Source: Zelonia costaricensis
Lineage: Eukaryota; Euglenozoa; Kinetoplastea; Trypanosomatida; Trypanosomatidae
DNA length: 64,000 bases
Reading direction: 5' to 3'
NCBI GenBank assembly: GCA_030849075.1
Contig: JASAOO010003546.1
Span: forward strand, 52,049-116,048
This document shows positions 18,763 to 29,926 of this stretch, piece after piece. Each line of letters begins with the position of its first letter. Position 1 is the first letter of the stretch. The position numbers were made by a program, and so were the translations under genes. The notes beneath the pieces were generated by a model. It was not told the origin of the DNA. It saw only the letters and a list, made by a program, of their open reading frames with translations, and searched no databases.

Positions 18763-19431
18763 TGCACGCCAAGGTCCGCGCTGGCGCGGCGACGCGTTGC
18801 GCATCAACTGCTACACGTGCAAACGAGCAAAGCAAAAGCAAAAGCGAAAGGAAGAAAAACAAATACGATGGAAAGCTGCGCGTGGAAAATGGCCCAGGCA
18901 CTCCCCTCTCTGTCGCTGGTCAAGAACGGCCAGACGGGAACGCAGCGAGGACGTGGTCGCACCGGTGTGCCCACGCATGTCGCGTAGCGCTCTCTCCCCC
19001 TCCGTCCTCTGGCCCGCCTGCTTGAGTTCCATTTCTCGGTTTCCCTGTGCATTGAAGAGCGCGCGTCGTCGTTCCTCCACCGCCACTCCACCCCCCGTCC
19101 CCCGCCACCGCGTGTCGAGCGGGCGTGGGCGTCTCTATCTGGTTCTCTCTATGCCCCTTGCATTCAGCCTCCGGTGCCTACCGACTGCTTCCCTCGCACA
19201 CCTCTGCTGTCTTCTTTTCGTTTTTCCTCCTTACGTGAGGGCACGGCGGTTGACCAACGCAGTGACCCGAACACACCCGCAAAGCACCCACACCCACACG
19301 GACACGCACAGACACAGACACCGCTTTGGGCGGCGCCTCGAACCGCTCCCCCCCACACACCATCCGTTCTCCCTGCTCGTCACGCTTCGTTTGTTCCTTT
19401 TGGTCCCTGCTCGCTTCTCTCACGTATCGCG
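18763..19431 (+). other. Intergenic spacer with splice acceptor
   Basis: No gene is supported. It starts A/G-rich (about 18820-18870) and becomes C/T-rich. A likely acceptor is the AG at 19166-19167 after ctctctatgccccttgcatt, giving a 5' UTR of about 265 nt. Confidence 0.55.
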
Positions 19432-20454
19432 ATGGAGCCGCGGCGATGGCGGCCCAAGTTCTACAACCCCTTCACGGAGCGTAAGCGGCGGCTCGAGTAC
19501 GTGCCGCTCTACCGCGGCTTCTTCCGCGCGATGCCGCTACGCTGTTGGAGCATGAATGACATCCAGAAGACGCTGGGCTATGCCGCGCTGAACCCGTCGC
19601 TGTTCGGGTTTCCCGAGGCGCCGACGTGTGTCGTGAACACGGCGTACTTTCTGCCCTCGCTGCGGAGCCGGCTGCGCGGGGTGTGGGCCTTCGGGACGGA
19701 GCGGGGCTGCAAGAACATTATCGTGCCGCAGTCGTGCAGCGGTGAGCCGTTCGATGCGCTGGATGCGCGGCTTATCGAGCCGCTCTTCCGCTGGAACCCC
19801 GGCGTGGAGTACGTGTACCTCTCGCGCGACTGCGAGGCGATGGCGCCGCAGCTCGTCGCCTCGCTCAGCCGCTGCCACCACCTGCGTGAGTTGACGCTGG
19901 AGGGGTGGAACGATGCCGTTGCGGTGCACCGGGTCATGATGGCGTGCAAGCATGCCGACGTGCTCGACACCTTCAGCCTCGACGAACCGCCGCGGCAGTG
20001 GCGCAACGAGTTGTCGGTGCAGGCGCTGACAACCCTCGTCGAGATGCACCCGAAGCTTCGGGCTGTCAAGTCGCATCGCCTCTACCTCGCCGACTGGTAT
20101 GAGGCGACGCGGTTCTCGCGATGCAAACACAACGTCGCCCTCATCCCCTTCTCCTGCGACTTCGTCATACTCTTCTACGTGCTGTTTCTCGGCGTGGTGT
20201 GCGTGCCGGCGTACGCCGTGTACCGGCTCGTGCGTCGCCTCTGTGAGGGGCGCGTGTCCGACTCGTACTCAGCCTTCTGGGGTGTGATGGGGTTTGTGGC
20301 AACAGTCACTGCCGTCATCGTTGTGGATGCAATGGGGCGCACCACTCGCGGACAGGGCTGGGTGCACATGCAGAAGTACTTCATCTTTGCCAAGCGCCGC
20401 ATCGACATATGGATGAATGTGCATCAGACAGCGCTCGTGGCCAGCAAACACTGA
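19432..20454 (+). CDS. Conserved hypothetical protein with two C-terminal membrane segments
   Basis: I do not recognise this 340-residue protein. The N-terminus is basic and aromatic (EPRRWRPKFYNPFTERKRR). The middle (about 100-225) has leucine-spaced segments such as VEYVYLSRDCEAMAPQLVASL and LRELTLEGW that could form degenerate leucine-rich repeats. Two hydrophobic stretches follow, at about 240-265 (FVILFYVLFLGVVCVPAYAVY) and 282-301 (WGVMGFVATVTAVIVVDAM), separated by a basic loop, with a soluble tail of about 38 residues. It is probably a membrane-anchored protein with its bulk on one side. Coding potential extends upstream to 19174, but 19432 is the first in-frame ATG and lies behind the acceptor at 19166-19167. 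The even GC3 codon use throughout supports a real gene. Confidence 0.8.
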   Translation: MEPRRWRPKFYNPFTERKRRLEYVPLYRGFFRAMPLRCWSMNDIQKTLGYAALNPSLFGFPEAPTCVVNTAYFLPSLRSRLRGVWAFGTERGCKNIIVPQSCSGEPFDALDARLIEPLFRWNPGVEYVYLSRDCEAMAPQLVASLSRCHHLRELTLEGWNDAVAVHRVMMACKHADVLDTFSLDEPPRQWRNELSVQALTTLVEMHPKLRAVKSHRLYLADWYEATRFSRCKHNVALIPFSCDFVILFYVLFLGVVCVPAYAVYRLVRRLCEGRVSDSYSAFWGVMGFVATVTAVIVVDAMGRTTRGQGWVHMQKYFIFAKRRIDIWMNVHQTALVASKH

Positions 20455-21315
20455 GAGGCTGCTGCTGCTACTATATGTGTGTGTGTGTGTGTGTGTGTGC
20501 ACGGTGCAGTGTGCGCGCACACGCGCGGCGACGTGAGGGGCCGTGGCGGCACACGGTCCGTACGCATTACCGGTGCTTCCCCAGCCTCTGCATCTGGCCG
20601 AGCCCGCTATCGCCGCACGCGCGTTTGAGGGACGTACACTGCAAAGGTATGTCAGCAATCGCGGAGGCAGCTTAGCACACAACAACTACAACGGTTTAAG
20701 AAAGCAGAGTGTTTGCCTAGGGCGCCGAAGCACGAGCAGCTGCGGCGCGGCTACCTGCGCACCCCAGAGCCCCCCCCCTCCTTGTTACTCGCTTGCCGCG
20801 GTGGACGTGGTGCACGACGCGCTTACTCGCTTCCTCCCCCTTTTTGAAGTGGGAGCGGCATCATCCACGTTTCCGGCACACGCGTGTGTAGGCGGGGCTT
20901 CCATGCAGACGCCCCCACACTGGACTCCCTTCCACCGCATCGCGCCCTGCCGTGCCTCCCAAAACCCTCTCGCCCTTCCGTGTCTCCTCCAACGCCCACC
21001 TCGGCCCGGTTCACATTCTCCTCGCTGCACGCCGGCACGGGCCCCCTGCAACAGGATCGAGTAGGTTGCGCACGCCTACCAAGCTGGCGGCGCTTCTATT
21101 CTCTTTTTTCTCCCTGTCACCTGCGCGACACTCCTTCGCCTCCGCGCTCACCCCGCCGCCCTCCCTCCGTCTTACCCCTTCCCCCCCCCCCCCCCCGACC
21201 CCACGCCGCGTGTGGAGGGGAGCTCTACGGTGCCGGCTGCTGACGGCACGCTCCCGTCGTCACCGCTGCGCGGCACGACGCGGCACACGGCGAGCGCGAC
21301 GCAGCCACGCACGCG
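20455..21315 (+). other. Intergenic spacer upstream of SEC13
   Basis: No gene is supported. A (TG)12 run begins 21 nt after the preceding stop. The middle (20520-20700) has balanced composition, and the right part is C/T-rich with a 16-nt C run around 21181-21196. No clean AG separates that tract from the SEC13 ATG until 21213-21220, so the acceptor is not obvious. Confidence 0.5.
20476..20499 (+). repeat. (TG)12 microsatellite in the 3' UTR
   Basis: A 24-nt uninterrupted TG run starting about 20 nt after the stop codon of the preceding gene, so almost certainly inside its 3' UTR. Confidence 0.93.
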
Positions 21316-22398
21316 ATGAGCGACACGCTGCTGGACACGGGCCACGCCGGGTCCGTCACGGATATCGCCGCGGATGCCACCGGCCGCCTCCTCGCGACCG
21401 CCGGCAACGACGGCACGGTGCACGTGTACGAGTCACTGGCGACGTCGACGAAGGAGCCGTCGCAGTACAAGGGCGGGCCGCAGCCGGCGACCTGGAGCCA
21501 GGTGACTGTGCTGCAGTGCACCGGTGACGAGCAGGCGCCGAGCACCGTGACGTGCCTAGCCTGGGCCCCGCCCGTCTTTTACGCCGCGGCCCTTGTGACC
21601 TGCACCGAGGCGGGCAACGAGGTGGCGCTGTGGTGCGACGTGGGTAACGATGGTCAGTACCGCAAGATCTACGCCTACAGCCTGCCCTCGCCCGGCTGGT
21701 GCGTGTCGTGGGCGCCGCACGAGTACGGCAAGCTCTTCGCCGTCGGCTGCGCGGACGGCGCCGTGGTCGTCTTCACCGGCGGCCCCGACGGCTCGTGGGA
21801 CACGCACTCCTTCGAGAGCCACCCGCACGGCTGCAGCGGGCTCGCCTTCGCCCCCTTTTTTCCACCCGGGGCGCTACTGATGGCGCCGCTGGAGCGGGAG
21901 ATCGGGAATGTGCCGGGCAACGCACCGCCCATGCCTCTAGCCCCGCCGCGCCTCGTCACGTGTGGCGGCGGCCGCTCCGTGCGGCTGTGGACGCACGCCT
22001 TCGCACCACCCCCGGGTGGGGAGGGCAGCGGGGCACCACCGGAGTCGGTGTGGGCCTCGGTGGAGCTCGAGGCGGCCGACGCGGTGGCGCCGCCAGCGTG
22101 GCGCGAAGTGAGCTGGGCGCCCAACCTCGGCCTGCCCTTCACGTACATCGCCGCGGGCTCCGAGGACGGCCTTGTTGCGGTGTGGGTGCAGGACGGCCCG
22201 GCGTCGAACCCGTGGCAGTGCCGCCTGCTGCCCCCGCCGAACGGGATGCCTCGCGAGCACGTCACGAAGCTGTCGTGGTCGCTTGTCGGCACCTTCTTGC
22301 TCGTGTCCTACGCGGACGGCACGGTGGCCATGTGGAAGGAGACGAGCAACCGCGGAGAGTGGCGGGTGGTGAGTGAGCTGGAGAACCCCAACCTGTGA
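21316..22398 (+). CDS. SEC13: Sec13, COPII coat / nuclear pore beta-propeller
   Basis: The 360-residue WD40 protein would form the outer COPII cage with Sec31 at ER exit sites and part of the Y-complex of the nuclear pore. Six blades can be read: GHAGSVTDIAADATG...NDGTVHVYE, an open second blade ending NEVALWCDV, GWCVSWAPHEYGKLFAVGCADGAVVVF, a blade ending GGGRSVRLW, WREVSWAPNLGLPFTYIAAGSEDGLVAVW, and VTKLSWSLVGTFLLVSYADGTVAMWKE. The repeated 'V-S-W-A-P...G.ADG.V..F/W' cadence, and the final blade ending 'DG.V..WKE', are Sec13 hallmarks that separate it from Seh1. It is somewhat longer than the roughly 300-320-residue homologues because of proline/glycine-rich loops at about 195-220 and 235-250. 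The ATG at 21316 gives an N-terminus that aligns with the family start. Confidence 0.9.
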   Translation: MSDTLLDTGHAGSVTDIAADATGRLLATAGNDGTVHVYESLATSTKEPSQYKGGPQPATWSQVTVLQCTGDEQAPSTVTCLAWAPPVFYAAALVTCTEAGNEVALWCDVGNDGQYRKIYAYSLPSPGWCVSWAPHEYGKLFAVGCADGAVVVFTGGPDGSWDTHSFESHPHGCSGLAFAPFFPPGALLMAPLEREIGNVPGNAPPMPLAPPRLVTCGGGRSVRLWTHAFAPPPGGEGSGAPPESVWASVELEAADAVAPPAWREVSWAPNLGLPFTYIAAGSEDGLVAVWVQDGPASNPWQCRLLPPPNGMPREHVTKLSWSLVGTFLLVSYADGTVAMWKETSNRGEWRVVSELENPNL

Positions 22399-23278
22399 CG
22401 GACCAGCGCTACTATGAGCGGGGGGAGGGGGGGGGGCGATGCGGTGTGAGAGGACGCAGGCGCCTGGCTTTCCGCGCCGCAACAGCCCGCGTCTTGATTC
22501 CACTCCCACTGCGTTTGCCCGGAAGCACGCAAGCACAGCGCAGTCCTCCCCGCTCTCTTTCCGACGAGACCATCCTGCAGCCACTGTACCACTCCAGCCT
22601 GGGCACTGGAAGAGGGCGAGGTCGCCCGCGACATACCACACTGACAGGCGTGTCTGTCTTCCTCGAGTGCTCGCACATGCAGCACATGAAACAGCGAAAA
22701 ACAAAAAAAACACTGAAAGCGGCCTCCCTTCATGGCTGCGAAACCTCACGCATTGAATAATCGAGAGCTACCGAGGGCACCGCCACGTCGCTCTCTCCGT
22801 TCGAGAGTAGCTGGCTGATGTGAAGTGCTTCTCCCTGTGCAAGCCGCCAGCACGCTTTTGATGCGTCCATCAAGCCACCCATCACAGGTGACTAAACGCC
22901 GCGGACACGCAAAGCCAACGGTGTACCTTCGGAGTGAGTTTCCACTCCGGCACGGCCCCTGCGCTTCTTACGCTGACCGCGGCAGCGCGGGAACGAATGA
23001 CGTCGGCGCATGCATCACGTCCTCTCTGCGAACCCGTACACCGCCGCCACACTTCACCATCCTTCTCTACTCCCCCCCCCCGCCAAACGTGGTCTTGAAA
23101 CACAACAAAACGCACAAAAACGCCTCCAACACGCAGCCTCGAAGTGTCCGTCGTCGCCGCGCTCGCCTCCCTACTCGGCACCACTCTTCCCAGCGCGCCA
23201 CTTCAGTTAAGCTCCACTGCACCCACTCTCTGCCCCCCAGTCTTCGTTCAGTTTTCTACCTTCGCACAAGCTAGCATC
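22399..23278 (+). other. Intergenic spacer between SEC13 and V-ATPase e
   Basis: No gene is supported. Short G runs lie near 22420-22436 and an A-rich stretch near 22693-22710. A C run at 23071-23080 and C/T tract lead to an acceptor AG at 23239-23240 (ctctctgccccccag), 39 nt before the next ATG. A further AG lies at 23250-23251. Confidence 0.55.
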
Positions 23279-23485
23279 ATGGGCATCTTCATTGGCACGC
23301 TGCTCTACATCATCTTCGGCGCGGCGGGCGCGTTGAGTGCGCCGCTGTGGGCCAAGAGCCAGGTGGAGCTGGTGCGCGTGCTGTGCGCCGTCGGCGCCTT
23401 CTGCTGCTGGCTGTCGTGGGTGCTCATCTACATGGCTCAGTTGAACCCCCTCCTGCTGCCCACCCGCTCCATCAAGGCGGAGTGA
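23279..23485 (+). CDS. V-type proton ATPase subunit e (Vma9-like)
   Basis: This 68-residue protein is a small hydrophobic subunit of the membrane Vo sector of the vacuolar H+-ATPase. It has two membrane segments: GIFIGTLLYIIFGAAGAL (about 2-19) and LCAVGAFCCWLSWVLIYMAQ (about 34-53). The conserved ending YMAQLNPLLLP matches the family signature (Y-[LM]-AQLNPL). The length of about 70 residues is typical. It is expected in acidic compartments such as acidocalcisomes, endosomes and lysosomes. Coding potential extends upstream to 23144, but the conserved start is the ATG at 23279, 39 nt downstream of a good splice acceptor. Identity is firm despite the small size. Confidence 0.9.
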   Translation: MGIFIGTLLYIIFGAAGALSAPLWAKSQVELVRVLCAVGAFCCWLSWVLIYMAQLNPLLLPTRSIKAE

Positions 23486-25271
23486 GCGCGTCGCATGCGC
23501 CAGCCCGTACGAGTGCAGCAGGGGGTGGAGAGGAAGAGGGCTCAGCCCCGCTCTTCTTCCTCCGTGGTGCCTTGGCCTGCCCGTTGCCCCCTCCTCCCCC
23601 TTCCCTCTCACCCCCAAACGTTGACCAGCTGATGAAGGGCCCCCACGCAGTGCCCTCGCACTCGTCAGCGCGGAGTCACTGTTTCGGGTCGAGTCTCAGG
23701 AGAAGGGCGAGGTGACGAGCGGGGAGGAGGGGAGGGAGAGAAAGGGAGACGGGTTCGTTCAAGCAATGGAATCGCTGACGTCCGGCTGCGCTGACATGGC
23801 CAGCCGGTCTCGGCGCCACCCTTTCCCCCTCTGTGGTGGTTATCAGTTTGCTTCACCGGCCTCGTCTTTCTTTTCTTTCCAGTTGGCGCCGCCCCCCCCC
23901 CCCCTCCCCCTTCGCCCTCCCTCCCCGACCCCACCTCGTGCCCACCTTCACCCGTGGGCCTGCGCGTGCCTCTCCCTCCCCCCTCCCCCCTCTCTCTCGT
24001 GCGTGGGCGTGTGTGGGTGCGTGTGTTTGTGTGTGTGTGCGTGCGTGCGACCGCGTTTCCCCGTTGTTCGAAACGACGTGCTCCTCTTTGCGTTTGGGGT
24101 TGTGAATCGGTGTGCGTTGATGTGGTCTCCCCTGGTATCGTCATGCGGCGCGAAGGCAGTATTGAAAAACAAAACACAAGGCGAATAGACAGAAGAGGGA
24201 CACACGGCGCAAGCAAGCGAGTTTCTCTTGTTGGGCGCCACGAGCGGGGTGGGAGCTTCGAGACCCAGGGTCGACGTGAGACAAAGAGGAAGAGAGTGAA
24301 CGAGTTGTGTGTGTGTGTGTGTGTGTTCAGGGAGGGGAAAGGGTCGAGCCCCGGGTAGACACCGACGACGCGCTTCCTTCGCTACTGCCTCCTCTTCTCC
24401 TCTGCACGGGAGCTGTGGCGGTGTGTGAACCGTCAGCTCTCTGGCGTCTACCGCTTCCCCGCCCAGCTTGTTTCTCGGCGCCTCGTCCAATGCCGAGCCT
24501 AAGAGAGGAGGAGGACACCTTCGCTTGTGTGTGTGCGTGTGTGTGTCTGCAGTGGAGGACGCCGCTACAGTCCAGCGCGCATGGGACGTCAACACTCGCG
24601 CACACATGCCCTGACCCGCTTTCACGTTCCCCTCCCCCTTGCCGGCCTCCTCCATTGCGTGCTCCTCGGCCTTCACTCTTTTCCTGTGTGCTCTATCCAC
24701 CGCGACCCCGCTGCGTTGCTACACAGTCCACCTGCACCATTATCACCGTGTCACCTCACACCCCTCCGGCCTCCACCCTCCCGTCTCCCTCGCCGCCGTC
24801 GCATAGCTGTGTCGCTGCTCGTGCTTTGCGCCTTCACCTTTTTCTTTTTTTCCCCTTTCCCCTCGCATTCGCGCTGCGACAAGGACCTCCGGTTCGGGGG
24901 CTGTACCGTGACGGAGCGCCGCACTCAGCAAGGGCAGAAGAAATAGTGACGTGCGCCACCTGTGCTTTGGTGCTGCGCTGCTCCCCCCTCCCCCCGCTGT
25001 CCCCCCCCCTCACCCGAAGCTGCCAACGACGAAGGACGAAGCAGCGGAAGCGCGACTCCGTGACACGGTGCATGGTTTGCCTGACGTTCCCTTCGCCACG
25101 TACGACGATACCGACATTGCCAAACATAGAGCTTGATTAGGGCCTGTCGGTGTAGCATTCACCGCCTCATCGCACTTCATCACACACAGACACACTCACA
25201 CCTTTGCACCTTCGCGGCACAGGAGCGCCGCCACCTTCCGCGTCCCGCACCCCGCGTGTCATACCAGAACC
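23486..25271 (+). other. Intergenic spacer between V-ATPase e and ERD2
   Basis: No gene is supported in 1.8 kb. Purine-rich islands (23700-23760, 24160-24310) alternate with C/T tracts (23880-24000, 24620-24700, 24830-24870). TG runs are at about 24006-24050 and 24306-24327. The likely ERD2 acceptor is AG at 25221-25222. Confidence 0.55.
25201..25222 (+). promoter_or_regulatory. Candidate trans-splice acceptor for ERD2
   Basis: The segment cctttgcaccttcgcggcac ends with AG at 25221-25222, 50 nt before the ATG at 25272. The tract is short, so confidence is modest. Confidence 0.4.
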
Positions 25272-25931
25272 ATGAGCTTCGTTCGCGTCCTCGGGGATCT
25301 GCTGCACCTCGGTGCCATCCTGATCCTGCTGTCCAAGATGCTGCGTCAGCGGTCCGCAGCCGGCATCTCGCTCAAGTCGATGCAGCTCTTCGCCATCGTC
25401 TTTTGCACGCGCTACATCGATCTCTTCTTCACCTACATCGGCATCTACAACACCGTCATGAAGATCTTCTTCATCGCGGCGACGCTGCACATTTGCTACC
25501 TGATGAAGTTCAAGAGCCCGTGGAAGGCGACGTACGACCGCGAGAACGACACGTTCCGCATCCGCTACCTGATCGTCCCGTGCGCGGTCCTGGCGGTCCT
25601 CTTCCACGGCACCCCGCGACGCAACATTCTCATTGAGCTGTGCTGGACCTTCTCGCAGTACCTCGAGGCCGTCGCGATCCTGCCGCAGATCTTCCTGCTC
25701 GAGTACACAGAGCGGTACGACGCCCTCACCTCGCATTACCTCTTCTGCCTCGGTGCCTACCGCGTCGTGTACATGCTGCATTGGGCGGTGCGCTACTACG
25801 TGTACCAGAATGTGCGCTGGATCTCGGTCATTAGCGGGCTTGTCCAGTCGCTTCTTTACGTGGACTTCTTCTACCACTACGTCGTGCAGGTGCTGCGGCG
25901 TGCGAAGCAGCGTTACGAGCTGGCCAAGTAG
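25272..25931 (+). CDS. ERD2: ER lumen protein-retaining receptor (KDEL receptor)
   Basis: The 219-residue, seven-membrane-segment receptor binds C-terminal KDEL-type signals in the Golgi at low pH and returns escaped ER chaperones in COPI vesicles. Its sequence tracks the family along its whole length: VRVLGDLLHL at the start, SAAGISLKSMQLFAIVF, TRYIDLF, WTFSQYLEAVAILPQIFLL and SGLVQSLLYVDFFYHYV near the end. Residues known to hold the ligand carboxylate or to sense pH are present at the same numbers as in animals: R5, H12 and R47. The glutamate in QYLEAVAILPQ is also conserved. The lysine/arginine-rich C-terminal tail (RRAKQRYELAK) fits a COPI-recruiting role. The ATG at 25272 gives the standard N-terminus. 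Identity is firm. Confidence 0.96.
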   Translation: MSFVRVLGDLLHLGAILILLSKMLRQRSAAGISLKSMQLFAIVFCTRYIDLFFTYIGIYNTVMKIFFIAATLHICYLMKFKSPWKATYDRENDTFRIRYLIVPCAVLAVLFHGTPRRNILIELCWTFSQYLEAVAILPQIFLLEYTERYDALTSHYLFCLGAYRVVYMLHWAVRYYVYQNVRWISVISGLVQSLLYVDFFYHYVVQVLRRAKQRYELAK

Positions 25932-28900
25932 CGCGTCGACACGCCTCTCTCTCTCTCCCATACAGCCTCACTTGTCCCCCGATTTCTCGCTCTGCAAGAT
26001 CACACGCGCAGCTGTGCGCGTTGTCGTGATGCGGTGAACGCTGCTGTGCAGGCGCGATCAGCAAGGGACGCAAGCGGCTCTACCCGCTGGTGGCGGTGGT
26101 GAGAGGCAGTCGTGGCTGAAAGCGCCCCCGGCCGGGCAGCTCGCGTGCGTCGCTGCTACGCGCAGTCTGGAGGGATCAGAGAGCTTTCATGCGACGGGCT
26201 TTAGGTGCTTCATCAGCTGGTGATGAGAGCGGCGATCGGGGTGTGTGTTTAGCGGCGAAGCCGGTTAGGCCGCGTGCGCACCTGCGCTAGCAAGGGGAGG
26301 GGGTGGGGGAGACTGTGCCCCCGTAGGCGAGTTGATGCCCTCCAAAAGTGACGCTGCGAAATCCAAGTGAGCAGCGGAGGGAAAGAAGTGGTTGTGTCTG
26401 AGAGTTGACCACGACGGGCGGAGGTCTTTGCCACGTGTCGAAGGGACAAGGGGGCGGTGCCTCCTCCGCTTGATCTCGTGACAGAATCTCCGCGTTGCCC
26501 TCACCGGCGGTGCGTCTTCTCTTCCGTTTCACAATGCCTGTTTTGTTTTTGTTTTTCTTCGTTGGCGGCGTGCGCCTTGAGCAGCCGCTTCTCCGTGTTG
26601 GTGTCTTCTCATCTTTGCCGCCCTCATGCCTCCCCTCCTTCTTCCCTCCCACGGCGTGCTCCTGCGACGCCCTCTCCCTCGCTTGTGTCCAGGTAATCGT
26701 GAAGACAGAAAAAATGGAGACTCGGTGGCTTCGCATGATGAATGACTGCGCGTGGGGGAACCCCGCATCGTGTGTTTGTGTGTGCGTTGGCGTGTGCGGG
26801 TGGGTGGGTGCGTGAGAGCCACCGAACGCACGGCATGCCCCCGGAGCATGCGAAAGGCGGCATCGCCCCTCTTTCCCCCTCAGCGGGCGTGTCACGGTCA
26901 CTTTTTTTTTTTTGTTTTGCGCTCGCTCGTCTCGTCGGGCGTTGTGAACGCCTCCGCGTCGCCTGTGTTTGCTCCCCCCACCCTCTCCGCGCCCCCCCCC
27001 CGCCCCCGCCTCACACCTCCCTTTCCAACCGTCCCTCACACACGTTCTTCTTTCCGGGTCGTCCTCATGTGCATGTGTGTGTGTGTCTTCTTTTTTGTTT
27101 GTTTTTGTGTGTATTCTCCCACCGTTTGCGGTGTGTGCATCGCCGTGCGAGCCTTTTTCTCTCTTCCGTGGGGTGGCGGGGTGGAAGCGACTGACAATAA
27201 AAATGGACGTGAAGGCTGAGACGGAGACGGGTGCGCGGCGTCTAGGAGGACCACTCCCGAAACACGCACATGGGCCGGCCCCTGCACCCCCCCGGCACTT
27301 GGGCGCACTCTTCCGTGCACAGGGGGGATGCTGGCAAGCCTGCACGGGTGAGACGCAGCTTCACCGCGGGCGTCCTCTCCGCCGCCCACCCTCTCTTCTC
27401 CTTCTCCCTCTCTTGCGCCGCCGCTTTCCCCGCTCACGTCGATCGAGCTGGAGCGCTGCGGGGCAGCAACACTAGAGCGGCAGAGTGACCCTCGTGGCCT
27501 GCATGGCTTGGTGCACGCCGAGGGCGTCGCTTCGCGCCTCTCGCGTACACGTACGATAGCACGAACTTGCACCCACGCCCACTCACGGAGAAAACGAAGC
27601 CGAAAATGGAATTGCCGTTGTTCTTGCCACGTGTGACACAGTGGGCGTCGGTAGATGCGCTTTCTCTGCCACTCCCACCTCCCCACCCCTGCTCGCGGCA
27701 GCGTCGACTCATGCAGCTTCAGGAGATGGCGTGGCATCACGCCAAGGCGGCGAAATATGAATGGGCACGCTCAAGAGCTACACGCGGAGTCGAGAATTCA
27801 CTGTGCGCGTGCTGGAGTGTGTGTTGGGTGGCGATAGTGCACCCACCCACACACGCACACACACACGCCTACACAAGCAGGCGTGCAGGTCTGCTCGCTG
27901 GAGCGAGGCGAGGCGTCGCACATCCTGTCGCCGTGGTCTTTACCATTTTCATGGCCGATGCTTGCGCGGCCTCTTCACGCTTAAAAGAGAAACACAGTGG
28001 CGAGCCTGACGGGTGCGCGCGGTGGGCCCACCACTAGAGGTCCTCAACGCGCTGGTGAGCGCCTCCGTGCTCCCCTCGTTGGCTGCCCACAAGCCTCTTC
28101 TCCCTATGGACAACCTTTGCGCTCCTTGTCCCCCCTCACTTGTGCCTTCTTTGCGGCTTCAACTATCGCTCTGCCCCCGCCTGTGCCTCTTCCACATACT
28201 GCACGACTTGCGTGACCCCATCTCCTTTCCCGCGCCCCCCAAAAAGAAGAAACTGCTGGACGCGTGTGGTGTGCTCACTGCGTTCTCGCTAATCTCGAGG
28301 ACGTGTCGTCGCGCCCTCCTTTCCCCCCATCCCACCACTCCATCACCGTACACGCAGGCGCGCGCACGCTGCTCAGGCGCACCTGCAAGGCCACACCGTC
28401 GCGCACGCAGTCTGCACGACCACACTCTTCAGAATTTGCGCTGAAACACACACACACACGCACACACTCCCTCACCATTGCACACACGCAGCTCGTCTCA
28501 ATCGTGTGTCTTTTCGATTCAACCACTCCCCCTTCCCTCTTGTGCACATTCCCCCACCCACCTCCACACACTCCGCAGTTTACCGTGCGTGTGTGTGTGT
28601 GGAGCTCTAGAAACGACGCACCGCCCCCGCCGGCGACCCCTTTTTCCCGTCCAGCATCGCACTCCTTCCGAGTGACGTGCTTGTGCTCGACTGCGTGTGT
28701 ATGTGTGTAGGTGCAGCTGTGTACGTACTCTGATACGTGAGCTTCGCATTCAGTTGCTTCTCTGCGGCACGCCGCTCTCTCCCGATCCTTCCCCTCCCCG
28801 CTCCCTAGGCTGCGAGCCCTGGCGGAGACGGAGAGTCCCGTGCGCTGCGTTCATTTTGGTGGGAGTTCTCACGTCGCGTCTGTTTGCCGCCTGTGTGCGT

Positions 28901-29578
28901 TTGGTGGCCGCTTGGCGGGTGGGGAGCGTGTCGTTGTAGACGTGTGCAGCCGTCTTTGGGCCTTGTTCTCTCGTTTGGGTCTTTCTGTCTTTTGTTTTTC
29001 GCCTTAGTTTTCTTCTCCCCGCTCTTCATCTTCCCCCCCTCTGCATCGACGCCTGCGCGACCGAATCGGTGTGCAGCTTTGTGTACGTGTGTGCGTTTGG
29101 GTGTACTCGCCGCGTCGTTGCCAGCTTCCTTCATCGTTTGGTTTCTCGTGTCTGCTGCGTTGCGCCTGGTTGTCTGAACCGGCTCCCTCTTCTCCTTCTG
29201 TCTGTCTCACTCTTCGCGTCACGCGCCGGCCCGCGCGCCCCCTTCTGTGCCCTCCACTTCACACATCACCCAACCCCCCTTCCCCCTCCCGACGGCGGTG
29301 CCTCAGCTCGTTTTGTTTTTTTTTCCAGTGCCGGATTTCTGTTTCGCTTCCCGCTGTGTGTGTATGTGTGTGTGTGTGTGTGTGGTCTCCACCTCGGCCG
29401 GACACGCTGTACATCCTGGTGCCCGCTCCCCCCTCTCTCTCTACCTACCCTTCCTCGGCCGCCGAGCGACGAGCTCGCACTTTTCTGTTCTTCACCCCTG
29501 TTGACCCCCCTCCCTCTGGTACGCCGCTAGCTCTAGCAGGTGTTCCTTGTCTGCGTTGGTAGGTGTTTGTATTTGTCT

Positions 29579-29580
<2 letters not shown>

Positions 29581-29619
<39 letters not shown>
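29581..29619 (+). repeat. (GT)n microsatellite, 39 nt
   Basis: An uninterrupted GT run about 440 nt upstream of the ULK4-like start codon, one of the longest perfect runs in the window. Confidence 0.95.
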
Positions 29620-29621
<2 letters not shown>

Positions 29622-29865
29622 AAGGAGATCTCATCTTCCCTCCCTCCCCCGGGGTCTCTTGTGCACAGCAAGGACGCGTTTATCCGTTGTCGCGTCTCGG
29701 TCACCCCACTCATCCCCCGCCATCCCCTTGCGGGGGCGCATCCTCTGACACACGCGTGTGGCGCTGAGGCCCACAACTCTCTGAATTTTTTTTCCTTTCT
29801 GGCGATCCCTTCGCGCCGGGGCCAGCTTTGGTGTTGTTATCCGCGGCTCACGGCTGGGCCGCAGC

Positions 29866-29926
29866 TTCCTTCTCTCTCTTTCGTTTCCTTGCGTCGTGGC
29901 TATTGCCCATCTGCGCCCATAACCAG
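29866..29926 (+). promoter_or_regulatory. Candidate trans-splice acceptor for the ULK4-like gene
   Basis: A T/C-rich stretch (cttccttctctctctttcgt and following) leads to ataaccag, with AG at 29925-29926, 136 nt before the ATG. A stronger T run at about 30018-30040 has no AG before the start codon, so it is unlikely to direct splicing of the full-length mRNA. Confidence 0.45.

Noticed and set aside
26742..27219. Overlapping open frames of about 150 codons in the ERD2-ULK4 spacer
   Set aside because: The translations are Cys/Val/Phe/Pro runs caused by TG, T and C tracts, with no domain and no codon bias like the real genes.
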